21,754 nucleotides of DNA from Thermoplasmata archaeon. GTDB taxonomy: Archaea > Thermoplasmatota > Thermoplasmata > SG8-5. Made by a program: the position numbers and the translations under genes. Position 1 is the first letter of the stretch. The number at the start of each line of letters is the position of its first letter. Positions 8,601 to 16,023 of the stretch are shown here, one piece after another. The notes beneath the pieces are model-generated. The model was given only the letters and a program-made list of their open reading frames with translations. It ran no database searches and was not told where the DNA came from. Location of the stretch: the NCBI GenBank assembly GCA_030655715.1, contig JAUSPR010000010.1:1-21754 (forward strand), written 5' to 3'.

Positions 8601-11119
8601 GGCACCCTCAGATTGGCGGAGCCTATATCCTGAGAGCGACAATTCACAATGTCGGAGCCGGAGAGGCAAATCTTCTGGTCAGGTTCATGGACGGCACGAC
8701 TCAGATTGGCTCGGATTCCATTTCCGTTTCCCCGGATTCCATGACGAGTGCGGAGCTTATCTGGAGACCGCTGTTCGCGGGCCAGAGGACGATTGACATA
8801 CTCGTTGACCCGATTGGCGAGGTGGACGAGATATTCCAGTGGTTCAACAACAATGTAACGTTCGGCGTCTATGTCTATTTCTTCTGGGACAATATGGAAA
8901 GCGGGACAGACAAGTGGACGCACGCATCCACTCTGATGAACATTAACGGCGAGGGGCCGCTGGATTTCCTGACTGCGTCTTACACATCGGTAAACACCAA
9001 TGTGTCTGGAAAATGGGACTGGACAAGGACTGTAGGCGTGGAGAACACCACAGCGCAGTATCACAGCCACCCGAATTCGTTCTACATGGAGGAGCCAACC
9101 GGAGCGTTCGGCCCGAAGGCGGACGTGCTCCTGGGGCTGGTTATCGATAGTTCACCGTCCATGTTCAAGAGAGCTAACGTAACCGGAACATCATGGTTTG
9201 ATATTGCGAAACTGGCCGCAATAACTTTGGTGGATTCTCTTACCGACGATTCAGCTGTAGGGATATGGTCATTTAAAGCAAATAGCGAGATACGAATCCT
9301 TAATGTTACATCATTGAGCGGTGGCGGCAGAGCAATCGTCATCGAGAATATTGCTAATATTGCAAATGGACAGCATACTGTCCTTTGGGATGCTATTGGG
9401 AGTTGTTATCAAGACGTGAAAGTTGCAAAAGCTCTTCTAATATATGCTTCACACGTTCCTGCTCTGGTTGTTCTGTCAGATGGTTGTGACCTTAAAGCAT
9501 CTGATCAAGCATCCAGAGATAGCTCCAAATTTGACGCTGCCAGTGATGAATGGGCACCAAGAGATAACATGAGTGCTCCAACATATCCTATTTATGATTA
9601 TACTGGTGTGGGTTATTTCAGAGGAAAATATACAGCACCTTATACTGCTGCATACCCTGGAATTTGGGATACCAACGATGGAAATCAAATAGACCTTACA
9701 AGGAAAGGATTACTGTATTCAGATATTCCGATCTATACCGTCGGACTTGCTCTCGAGCATCATGACCCCCCTAATAAAAACCCTCTTGCAGTGTATCCCG
9801 GTAACGGTGTTCAGGATTCAACTACCCATATTACTGACGGGTCTGATGCCGGAACCAATGAATACAATCTCTGGAGGATTTCCAACACTTCGGGAGCTGA
9901 ATACTTCTATGCTCCAAATCCCGAAGACCTGGAGGACATCTTCGAGACCATTGGCCAGATAATCGGTTCCGGCGGTTTCAACCAGACCCGTTCATCCACA
10001 CCCGCGCCCGGGACCAAGGCGGATAACTTTGACAAGAAAGCTGTATCTCCGGCCTTCGACCTGAGCGAGTACGAATCGGCCACATTCTCGTTCTGGCACA
10101 AGTACAATATGCTGTCCGGGGGCAACGGCGGCATCATCGGAGTTGAAGTGCGGGACCCGAGCGATTCTTTGTGGAAATTCCTGTACATAATCCCGCCCGG
10201 GGCTTACACCGGCGGAATTTACTACGGTTATACTATCAATGATGATTTCGGCAATCTGATAAAATGGTGTTTCAACGGCATCAGCGGAAGAAATACGTTC
10301 AGCTGGGACCATATCAGTGTTGATGTGATGCCGTTCATAGAAACGTTGGGTCTGCAGAGAACAGGCAATCCGGATTATTTCAAGGGCAACGTGAGGATGG
10401 CCATGAAATACATGCAATTCGGCGGCGGCACCGGCGTTGGCTGGTACATCGACGACGTGAAACTGGATGTTTCCAGGGCCGAAAGTACAGCCATTCTCGC
10501 AAATACAAAGGACATCTGGAAAATGACCAATATTACAGATGACTATACATGGAGTGCCCACAGTGGAGATTACGCGTGGAGCAACATGGACCCTGTTACG
10601 GAAGAAGTAAGAACCGGAATAGACAATTCCCTGATGACTAAACCAATCGACCTGACAAATGCCAAGGCAGCGTATCTCAGCGCATACTTCAAGTTCAACT
10701 TCAACCAGAACTCAGGCGCGCCGCCGGACGGTTTCAGAGTGGAGATTAGCAGGGATGGCGGTGTGACATGGTTGGCACTCAACCTGGGAATCAGAACCAC
10801 CTGGGGCGTATCCGGCACCGGCTCAGATGCAGAGGATGGAAACCTCTCTGACGGAAAGGCCTACACCGGAATCGGCGATTCAGGCCAGGGAAATTATACC
10901 ACGGATGGATATTGGGTAAGCGCAGGCAGCCTGAGCAGGCTCAGCATCGACATCACACCCTGGAGCGGAAGTCAGGTGATAATCAGGTTCCGCATGGTGG
11001 ACAACAATCTTCCGACTGTAGAATATCCTCATAACAACAACAACAATTTCCCGGACCCGGGATTCGGAGGATTTTTCATCGACGATGTGAATGTCTATGG
11101 AGAAACCATATTCGGATAA
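5627..11119 (+). CDS. Giant VWA/CARDB surface protein with archaeal prepilin-like N-terminus
   Basis: Complete 1830-residue paralog of the preceding gene. The N-terminus has basic residues, then GG at 13-14 and VAEVIGTILTLAITV, the class III signal/hydrophobic stretch of the Pilin_N family; processing by an archaeal prepilin peptidase near Gly14 is likely. Order: pilin-like helix 15-39; Ig-like region 45-285; CARDB 1 290-400; VDDD domain 402-630; CARDB 2 635-740; second VDDD domain 747-975; CARDB 3 979-1090; VWA about 1165-1440 with MIDAS DSSPS at 1174-1178 and SDG Asp1285; two MAM-like beta-sandwiches, the first ending in GWYIDDV, the second in FFIDDVNV. It lacks the jelly-roll/FnIII insertion of gene 1. 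It is unusually large for a pilin-class protein, so it is probably a membrane-tethered or pilus-associated adhesin (inference). The VWA-coding part (about 9180-9850) is AT-richer than its surroundings. A GGTGAT site 3 nt upstream supports the start. Confidence 0.93.
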   Translation: MKNSKRKLMWDRGGVAEVIGTILTLAITVTLFSSIILMVDQFPAPGDNVYTDFTATIEPVNNSWPLGAFIHITNTGGQQMTGMWTLIAITVDDYTLALSTQGSVDNRIYGLGYSVYGHKGTDNGDDNWDTGERWTLYRDATKINMNSDVSVIILDQGQGALAWSAKIQGRGNSFGPIISNIKVDSNLESLRFDPIQYGLPFYIFADVSDRDGDLDVTSVNADLSFINSTYNNIPMTDPDGDGTFMSGPIMGPSIAVPIGYHIAIVRARDISGIQSMGSARVAVGLDLGGQPNLVIYENDISVSTKSPIHGQTISIAATIKNYGGSCNGTVYFYDIVGTNTATIGTSSFTVSQGPTQITLVKPWIASPGGEHTLMVEAVPFNAMDATPEDNYNYSDITVLPKILLVDDDNHPPDLSDLDTVSYMRGALESSDFGYDLYTVGPHKDGPGYNVGEKKLTNYDVVIWMTGYEKVKTLTVHDQANITSFLNDVGMGRGGSLWMIGQYLYDDIAIPPSFFTDVLKASGFAYSPLGPTNPLMGIVGNPISNEWNTTFIPIIERAQGYISSYQITPGTDANITFRDPIPVYADAINYEETIKKSRLVFFPWEFSRIRDTGDQTQVAYKVLKWLGNITLRNGNDLAVSEQVLEPSFVFFNQIVRVDAVIRNNGETDIQTDYGLFVDDNTAPYEFLPKITVPGGGGSVTVSTNWIARELGTHVLKWKVDPNDLIDETNEKNNEVPSYITSGEVYVEFRILVVDDDASSNNVNSTGVPTNDTAYLTESLNRLGYTYEAPNGPNTTYVVPEGEDGPPLVVLKDYSAVLWMTGESPSGLSDNDASNLDAYLTNHQGMLWLFGNNVWSDVTTTNLSLDMGINNLVNDTLISGTLRGKDNSNISHGMNISVVNNPNADILVPTAGAEGVFYQSFITNRSCAVMNEGGSYKAFTAAFTLGTLYGPEGTYLAGNNATDELVYMLMHWMEKPETRKEVRITERDYFVSDWHPQIGGAYILRATIHNVGAGEANLLVRFMDGTTQIGSDSISVSPDSMTSAELIWRPLFAGQRTIDILVDPIGEVDEIFQWFNNNVTFGVYVYFFWDNMESGTDKWTHASTLMNINGEGPLDFLTASYTSVNTNVSGKWDWTRTVGVENTTAQYHSHPNSFYMEEPTGAFGPKADVLLGLVIDSSPSMFKRANVTGTSWFDIAKLAAITLVDSLTDDSAVGIWSFKANSEIRILNVTSLSGGGRAIVIENIANIANGQHTVLWDAIGSCYQDVKVAKALLIYASHVPALVVLSDGCDLKASDQASRDSSKFDAASDEWAPRDNMSAPTYPIYDYTGVGYFRGKYTAPYTAAYPGIWDTNDGNQIDLTRKGLLYSDIPIYTVGLALEHHDPPNKNPLAVYPGNGVQDSTTHITDGSDAGTNEYNLWRISNTSGAEYFYAPNPEDLEDIFETIGQIIGSGGFNQTRSSTPAPGTKADNFDKKAVSPAFDLSEYESATFSFWHKYNMLSGGNGGIIGVEVRDPSDSLWKFLYIIPPGAYTGGIYYGYTINDDFGNLIKWCFNGISGRNTFSWDHISVDVMPFIETLGLQRTGNPDYFKGNVRMAMKYMQFGGGTGVGWYIDDVKLDVSRAESTAILANTKDIWKMTNITDDYTWSAHSGDYAWSNMDPVTEEVRTGIDNSLMTKPIDLTNAKAAYLSAYFKFNFNQNSGAPPDGFRVEISRDGGVTWLALNLGIRTTWGVSGTGSDAEDGNLSDGKAYTGIGDSGQGNYTTDGYWVSAGSLSRLSIDITPWSGSQVIIRFRMVDNNLPTVEYPHNNNNNFPDPGFGGFFIDDVNVYGETIFG

Positions 11120-11215
11120 GGAACGGAGTCAATGAAGGACTGGCGAATTACACAAATAGCATGGAATTCGACAAGGTTCTTCATTGACGATGTGAACGTA
11201 TTCGGTGAAACTATA
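11120..11215 (+). pseudogene. Relic of the C-terminus of a VWA/CARDB family gene
   Basis: Codons at 11177-11215 read FFIDDVNVFGETI, matching the last residues of the preceding protein (FFIDDVNVYGETI at 11072-11110) with one substitution. The DNA copies differ at many synonymous sites (ttt/ttc, atc/att, aat/aac, gtc/gta, gga/ggt, acc/act). The relic is in the same frame as the preceding gene, just after its TAA, and runs without a stop into the Schlafen-like frame. It is probably the tail of a lost third family member or the product of paralog recombination. It may still be translated as an extension of the next gene. Confidence 0.6.
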
Positions 11216-11299
11216 GCAGTTAGTAGTGTTGCATCGCTGAACGAGGAAGGAAACCTATGGAAAACTGATAAAGACATCGTGCGAAATCGGGTTGAACAT

Positions 11300-12679
11300 A
11301 TGAAATATTTAAGGGAGCACATCAAACTCATTATCAAATCCGGCGAGGGTTACAACCTTGAGTTCAAGGAATCCCCCTCGGATAGGATTGCGAAAGATAT
11401 CTGTGCGTTCTCTAATGCCAATGGCGGGACAATATTACTGGGAGTGACTGATGACTGTGTTATAAAGGGAATCACCATCACCAACAAGTTGAAATCGCAA
11501 ATCCAGGACATTGGCCGGAACATGGACCCGCCGGTCATATTGGATGTCGAAGGATTTGAGAACATCTTGGTAGTCGAAGTAACCGAAGGAACGAGAAAAC
11601 CATACTCGACCAGCGGGAGATTTTATTTAAGAATCGGTGCGAATTCCCAGCAGCTGAAGCGTGAGGAGATAAGGAGATTCTTCCAAGAGGAAGGCATGAT
11701 TCTGTTCGACGAGAAAATAAACACACGATTCGACATTGAAAATGATTTCAATACACGCAGCTTCGGGACATTTCTGGAGCGAGCAGGGATAAGTCCAGTC
11801 ATAGGCAAACAGCATATTCTTGAGAATCTCTTTCTGTTAGAGGGAAGACATTTGAAAAATGCAGGTGTCCTGCTGTTTTGCCAGAGAATAGGAAAATTCC
11901 ATCCCCAGGCGACAATAACATGCATTCTGTATCGGGGGGATACGAAATACAAGATACTGGATAGGAAAGAATTTGATACGGACATGCTCTCGAATTTCAA
12001 TAGTGCCACAATATACCTACATTCAAAATTGAACACAGAGTACATTATAAAGGGGGGTCCCAGGGAGGAAAAACTGGAACTCCCGGAAAACGCCCTGAGG
12101 GAGGGGCTGCTCAACGCAATCGCCCACAGGGATTATTTTGTTACCGGCGCCAACATCCTGGTTGAGATATTCTCGGACAGGGTGATGATAACAAATCCGG
12201 GCGGTCTGGTCAAGGGCCTCAGAAAGGAGGACCTGGGCAAAAAGAGCCTGTCCAGGAACAACCTGCTGTTCGGCCTCATGCAGAGGATGGACTTGGTAGA
12301 AAAAGCAGGCACTGGTATTTTACGAATGAACATGGCAATGGAAAAATATGGGTTGAAAAAACCAGAGATAGAAACCGATGATAACTGGTTTTCCATAGTT
12401 TTTAAAAGACCAAATCTCCAAAGAGAAAGCATGGAATCCAGACGGGGAAAAACCAGAAAAGAAACTTCGGAAGAAACTTCGGAAGAAACTTCGAATAAGA
12501 CTTCGAATATAATCATTAATCTGATGCGAGCCAATCCCGAGATAACTGCAAAACAAATATCGCATGAAATCGGGATTACCTCAAGAGCTGTGGAAATGCA
12601 ATTGTCAAAATTGAAAGAAACTGGAAAGGTAAAACGTGTTGGTTCCACGAAAAGCGGTTGCTGGGAGGTCGTGGAGTGA
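11300..12679 (+). CDS. Schlafen AlbA_2 / RecG-like C-terminal / winged-helix protein
   Basis: 459 residues from the ATG at 11300. AlbA_2 (Schlafen-type) domain about 14-135, with LEFKES (Glu21) and the SNANGGTILLGV motif near 38-49, then the FYLRIGANS segment. The middle/C-terminal part has the HATPase_c_4-type signature REGLLNAIAHRDY (His276), NPGGL and a SRNN...EKAGTGI motif, as in proteins often labelled RecG-like transcriptional regulators; it is not a helicase. A repeated ETSE/ETSN linker follows, then a winged-helix DNA-binding domain about 395-459 (TAKQISHEIGITSRAVEMQLSKLKETG). Likely a cytosolic transcription or nucleic-acid-linked regulator; some relatives act in defence, but that is not shown here. 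The frame extends upstream to an ATG at 11132 with GGAG 3 nt before it, adding 56 residues that include a relic of the neighbouring family. I chose 11300 because MKYLREHIKLIIKSGEG resembles the usual family N-terminus. Confidence in the start is modest. Confidence 0.85.
   Translation: MKYLREHIKLIIKSGEGYNLEFKESPSDRIAKDICAFSNANGGTILLGVTDDCVIKGITITNKLKSQIQDIGRNMDPPVILDVEGFENILVVEVTEGTRKPYSTSGRFYLRIGANSQQLKREEIRRFFQEEGMILFDEKINTRFDIENDFNTRSFGTFLERAGISPVIGKQHILENLFLLEGRHLKNAGVLLFCQRIGKFHPQATITCILYRGDTKYKILDRKEFDTDMLSNFNSATIYLHSKLNTEYIIKGGPREEKLELPENALREGLLNAIAHRDYFVTGANILVEIFSDRVMITNPGGLVKGLRKEDLGKKSLSRNNLLFGLMQRMDLVEKAGTGILRMNMAMEKYGLKKPEIETDDNWFSIVFKRPNLQRESMESRRGKTRKETSEETSEETSNKTSNIIINLMRANPEITAKQISHEIGITSRAVEMQLSKLKETGKVKRVGSTKSGCWEVVE
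12461..12508 (+). repeat. Four 12-bp tandem repeats in the Schlafen-like gene
   Basis: Units at 12461, 12473, 12485 and 12497: the first two are identical (GAAACTTCGGAA), the third ends in AAT, the fourth begins AAG and ends AAT. They encode a linker of ETSE/ETSN/KTSN between the RecG-like domain and the winged helix. Because the unit is a multiple of three, copy-number change would alter linker length but not frame. Confidence 0.9.
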
Positions 12680-12680
12680 G

Positions 12681-12718
12681 GGATTGGCGATTGACGGATT
12701 TTCGATTGGGTGATTGGC
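12681..12718 (+). repeat. Degenerate GATTGGC heptad-type tandem repeat between genes
   Basis: Directly after the Schlafen-like stop codon the DNA reads as five consecutive 7-8 bp units: GATTGGC, GATTGAC, GGATTTTC, GATTGGGT, GATTGGC (12682-12718). A further GGATTGGCG occurs at 12747-12755. A related GGACTGGCGAATTAC lies at 11138-11151, on the other side of the Schlafen-like gene. No gene is visible in this 85-bp spacer. The function is unknown. Confidence 0.65.
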
Positions 12719-12755
12719 AGAATACAGGCAACAATCTACAATTGAGGGATTGGCG

Positions 12756-12759
12756 GGAG
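12756..12759 (+). promoter_or_regulatory. Ribosome binding site GGAG deciding the start of the M14-C11 protein
   Basis: GGAG lies 5 nt before the ATG at 12765. The frame could begin at a TTG at 12714, but that would place 17 extra residues coded by repeat DNA ahead of a perfect Sec signal peptide. The ATG at 12765 is therefore preferred. Confidence 0.65.
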
Positions 12760-12764
12760 TGGAC

Positions 12765-15700
12765 ATGAAAAAACGATTGCTTGCTCTGGCCATGGTATCC
12801 ATGTTTGTATTCAGTGCGTTGTCTTTTGGAGGCAGCCTATTGCCTTATGAAAGCGACCTGCAGCCTGTCAATGTCACACTGCAGGAGGAACGCGCAAATC
12901 CGGCATTCGCGTTCGACCGTTATCATGACTATGAAGAGATAAAACAGGAACTGCAAAATCTCTCCGAAGCCCACTCCGATATTTGCAACATGATGGTACT
13001 GGGGCATACCTGGGAGGGTCGGGACATAATTGTCATGCGTGTCAGCGACAACCCGTACCAGGAGGAGGCGGATGAAACTGATGTTCTGATAATGGGCGGC
13101 CATCATGCGTATGAACTTCCCTCGGTGGAGGTTCCGCTTTTCATACTGACATACATCCTTGAAAATTATAATTCTTCATCCAGTATCCGTGAGATGGTGG
13201 ATTCGAACGACATATGGTTCGTGCCGCTTCTCAACCCGGACGGCAGGGAATATGCCCTTGATGTGGACCCATTCTGGCGGAAGAACAGAAGGCCAATTGA
13301 CCTGGATGGAGATGGAAATCCTGAGGGTACTGGCGTTGACGTGAACCGGAATTACGGGCATCTGTGGAGCCAGCAAGGGGCAAGTAATGACCCGGCATCT
13401 CACATTTATTGCGGACCGTCAGCGTTCTCCGAAAACGAGACCCAGGTAATTCAGCAATTGGCAATCAATCAGGGCTTCAATCTCTCTCTTTCATACCATA
13501 CATACGGTCAACAGGTTTTCTATCCCTGGGGAAACAGTATCGATACTATTCATCCAAGAGAACAGGTTCTTCAGGCCATTGCCGGGGACATTGCCCAGAG
13601 GAACGGATATACTCCAATGGAAGGAAAAGACCTTTACCCTACCACGGGAGATTCTGATGACTGGCTCTACTCGGAGTTTTCCACACTGGCTTTCACCATC
13701 GAACTGGGCAATCAAAGGGTTGTGCCAGAAGCGGATTTAGAAGGATTGTGCCAGTTAAACCTTGATTCCGCTTTATATGCCATTCGCATAGCTGCAGAGC
13801 CCGAAAACGCGCTTCTTCCTGAATGGACCATCATGACGTACATGTCCTCTGATACGGACGCAGGCCTGGCAAATGAGGCTTTTATTGACATAAACGAGAT
13901 GGAGGCTGGAGGCAGCAATCAGGACGTAAATGTCATAGTCCTTTTTGACGGAATAGTCGCAGGAGACTCATGTATATATGACATTCAAAAGGACACTGGC
14001 GGCCTCAACTCGGTGATAATATCGCCAACCGTGGATGACCAGGGCGCGGTCATAAACCAGGTTACCAGGGAATTGGATATGTCAAATTCCACAACTTTGA
14101 GGAATTTCGTATCGTGGACAATGCAAAATTATCCGGCCAAGAAATATCTATTGGAATTCTGGGGCCATGGAGACGGAGTTTTACGGGATTTTGTTCCCGA
14201 TAAGGGCAATGGATTGGAGATAAACGACCTTCATCTGGCGCTCCAGGGTTATGACCTGGACATAGTGGGCTTCGACACCTGCTCGATGGGCCATTTCGAG
14301 GTTGCTTACGAACTCCGGGGCATAGCCGACATAATGATCGGTTCCGAGGCAAAGGAGCCGCTTTCAGGCTGGGATTACCAGGCTTCGCTTGGCAAGTTGG
14401 TACTTGACCCGGTCATGGAACCCAAGGAGTTGGCAACCGCCATTGTATCTGATTACCTGGCCGGCACAACCCAGACCTATATCACTCAGGCAGCCATAGA
14501 CATGAAAGTATTCCAGGATACTTTCCCGGGCCTGATGAACGATTTCGCCAATGTGTCCATGGACTTTGCATATGCTGACTATGCGAAAATTTGGGCTGCG
14601 AGGAATATCACTGACACATTCGTGCCCGATGAGGATGCGGTGGACTTTTTCCAGTATCTTGACGAACTTCTTGGATTGGAGCCTTCCGGTCCGGTGGCTG
14701 AGAGGATTCAAAAACTCCTGGATATCAAAAATGATCTGGTGATATTTTCAGGAAGCGGCACTGCCCATCCAGAGGCAAGGTCCATGGCGCTTTACTTCCC
14801 ACAGCTGGCATCGACGATTTCTTTGGGTTACACAAATCTTATGTTCTCTGAAAACCAATGGGATGAGTACCTGAAATATACAAAATATCCTCAGAGCAGA
14901 CCTATTCTGAGCTTTTCAGAAATTCCGATAACCAACTCAATATCTGGCCCATATCAAATTGAGGCAAATGTCGCCAGTTACAACGGCGAGACAATCAACC
15001 TGGTTTACAGGCTGAATTCAGGACCCTGGCAAAATATACAGACCATTCAGTCAGATAATAAGATTATTGGTTCAATCCCCGGGCAGGCCAATGGAACCCT
15101 GATTGAGTATTACTTTCTGGATGTGGACAATAATATCACTGAACCCTACGAGATAAAGTGGGGCTCAACAGATTACCCGGAACTGAGAGTGAGTGTTAGC
15201 TGTGATATTTCAATTGCCGATTTTAGCATAATAAATACTGGCCAGCTTTTTGAAGGAAATATCTCCATGTTCACATTGAACTGCTCAAATGAAGGTACTG
15301 AATCGATACTGGCCAATATAACACTGACTGCCAATCAAACCGCCGGTGGAGAAATAATAGGATGGAGGCTTGTGGACCTTCCACCAGACGAAACCGTAAA
15401 AATTCAATTTAACTGGACAGCGAAACCAGGAGTCTGGAGCATTACGGCTACCATATCCCAATCCCTGGTCTTTGACACCAACTTGAGTAATCAGGCCAGC
15501 ATATTACAACTTGAGGTTTCACAGATAAATGGTAATAATATAGGATTTTTGGAGAATTACGGGTTCATCATCATTCTCTTGACAATAATATGGTCGATTT
15601 CGATGATTCTCATACTACACACGGTCAGAAAGGCCCGCAGAGGAAGGAAAGCGGGAATCGTCAGATCCATTCATGCGGCAAGTGACTTTATTACGACTGC

Positions 15701-15854
15701 AGCCGAGTTCGGAGGAGACATGACAATGGCACGCATCACACTGGCAAGAGCGGAAGCTGCACTGGCCAGGAGAGCGTTTCCCGAGGCTGAAAAGCTGGTC
15801 AGCAAGGCCAGGGAAACCGCCATGAACACGGTCGGAGAGGGTGTGGAATGGTAA
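12765..15854 (+). CDS. Membrane-anchored M14 carboxypeptidase / C11 clostripain-like dual peptidase
   Basis: 1029 residues. Sec signal peptide 1-23 (MKKRLLALAMVSMFVFSALS). Zinc carboxypeptidase M14 domain about 45-345: zinc ligands His114 and Glu117 (GGHHAYE), His245 (SYHTYG), the NPDG motif at 157, substrate-binding VNRNY (Asn194-Arg195) and catalytic Glu313 (FTIELGN). All key residues are present. A second peptidase follows at about 353-715: C11 clostripain family, with EWTIMTYM start, catalytic His468 in WGHGDG and Cys506 in FDTCSMGHFEVAYEL, GSEAKEPLSGWDY and ALYFPQ. Two Ig/CARDB-like domains follow (about 715-810, 815-925), then a TM helix 934-955 followed by a basic patch and a helical cytosolic tail of about 75 residues. 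Topology: both peptidases outside, tail inside. C11 enzymes usually cleave after basic residues, and M14 enzymes remove C-terminal residues, so the two could act in sequence (inference). The neighbours are large secreted proteins and possible substrates. Confidence 0.93.
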   Translation: MKKRLLALAMVSMFVFSALSFGGSLLPYESDLQPVNVTLQEERANPAFAFDRYHDYEEIKQELQNLSEAHSDICNMMVLGHTWEGRDIIVMRVSDNPYQEEADETDVLIMGGHHAYELPSVEVPLFILTYILENYNSSSSIREMVDSNDIWFVPLLNPDGREYALDVDPFWRKNRRPIDLDGDGNPEGTGVDVNRNYGHLWSQQGASNDPASHIYCGPSAFSENETQVIQQLAINQGFNLSLSYHTYGQQVFYPWGNSIDTIHPREQVLQAIAGDIAQRNGYTPMEGKDLYPTTGDSDDWLYSEFSTLAFTIELGNQRVVPEADLEGLCQLNLDSALYAIRIAAEPENALLPEWTIMTYMSSDTDAGLANEAFIDINEMEAGGSNQDVNVIVLFDGIVAGDSCIYDIQKDTGGLNSVIISPTVDDQGAVINQVTRELDMSNSTTLRNFVSWTMQNYPAKKYLLEFWGHGDGVLRDFVPDKGNGLEINDLHLALQGYDLDIVGFDTCSMGHFEVAYELRGIADIMIGSEAKEPLSGWDYQASLGKLVLDPVMEPKELATAIVSDYLAGTTQTYITQAAIDMKVFQDTFPGLMNDFANVSMDFAYADYAKIWAARNITDTFVPDEDAVDFFQYLDELLGLEPSGPVAERIQKLLDIKNDLVIFSGSGTAHPEARSMALYFPQLASTISLGYTNLMFSENQWDEYLKYTKYPQSRPILSFSEIPITNSISGPYQIEANVASYNGETINLVYRLNSGPWQNIQTIQSDNKIIGSIPGQANGTLIEYYFLDVDNNITEPYEIKWGSTDYPELRVSVSCDISIADFSIINTGQLFEGNISMFTLNCSNEGTESILANITLTANQTAGGEIIGWRLVDLPPDETVKIQFNWTAKPGVWSITATISQSLVFDTNLSNQASILQLEVSQINGNNIGFLENYGFIIILLTIIWSISMILILHTVRKARRGRKAGIVRSIHAASDFITTAAEFGGDMTMARITLARAEAALARRAFPEAEKLVSKARETAMNTVGEGVEW

Positions 15855-16023
15855 CACTTGGCAGTCTATCCAACAATATTGATGTCTTATCTATGCAATA
15901 TATTGAAAAACATTCACGATTATTAATAACTTATATATATATGATACAGATTACTGAATATATCCAATACTTGTGCGGAGCAATGTTGGGGAAAAAGGGC
16001 ATGGAAGATTCCGGGGTGAACCC
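15855..16023 (+). promoter_or_regulatory. Promoter region of the beta-helix/CARDB/zinc-ribbon gene
   Basis: This 169-bp spacer is AT-rich and holds a strong TATA-like element, TTATATATATATG at 15931-15943, within TAATAACTTATATATATATG. Spacing typical of archaeal promoters puts a transcript start near 15960-15970 (inference). That leaves a leader of about 55-65 nt before the ATG at 16024 and almost none before the alternative GTG at 15973. No clear terminator for the upstream gene is visible here. Confidence 0.6.
16015..16019 (+). promoter_or_regulatory. Ribosome binding site GGTGA deciding the start of the zinc-ribbon membrane protein
   Basis: GGTGA lies 4 nt before the ATG at 16024. It favours that start over the in-frame GTG at 15973, which would put 17 residues before a normal signal/TM sequence. 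Confidence 0.7.

Noticed and set aside
8486..9070. Open frame on the minus strand, 194 residues, inside the second VWA gene
   Set aside because: It is antisense to CARDB 3, and a similar shadow frame occurs opposite the same domain in the paralog, as expected from shared codon bias rather than a gene.
11300..12679. ATP-dependent helicase RecG
   Set aside because: Only the RecG-like C-terminal signature common to AlbA_2 proteins is present. There are no helicase motifs and the length is far below that of RecG.
12714..12764. TTG start for the M14-C11 peptidase
   Set aside because: The extra 17 residues come from repeat DNA and precede a textbook Sec signal peptide that starts at 12765 with GGAG 5 nt upstream.
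15888..15914. Possible terminator in CAATATATTG-type palindromes after the peptidase gene
   Set aside because: The palindromes are short and AT-only, with no stable stem or T-tract, so they are not supportable as a terminator.
15973..16023. GTG start for the zinc-ribbon membrane protein
   Set aside because: It would leave almost no leader after the TATA element and add 17 polar residues before a normal signal sequence. The ATG at 16024 has a GGTGA site 4 nt upstream.
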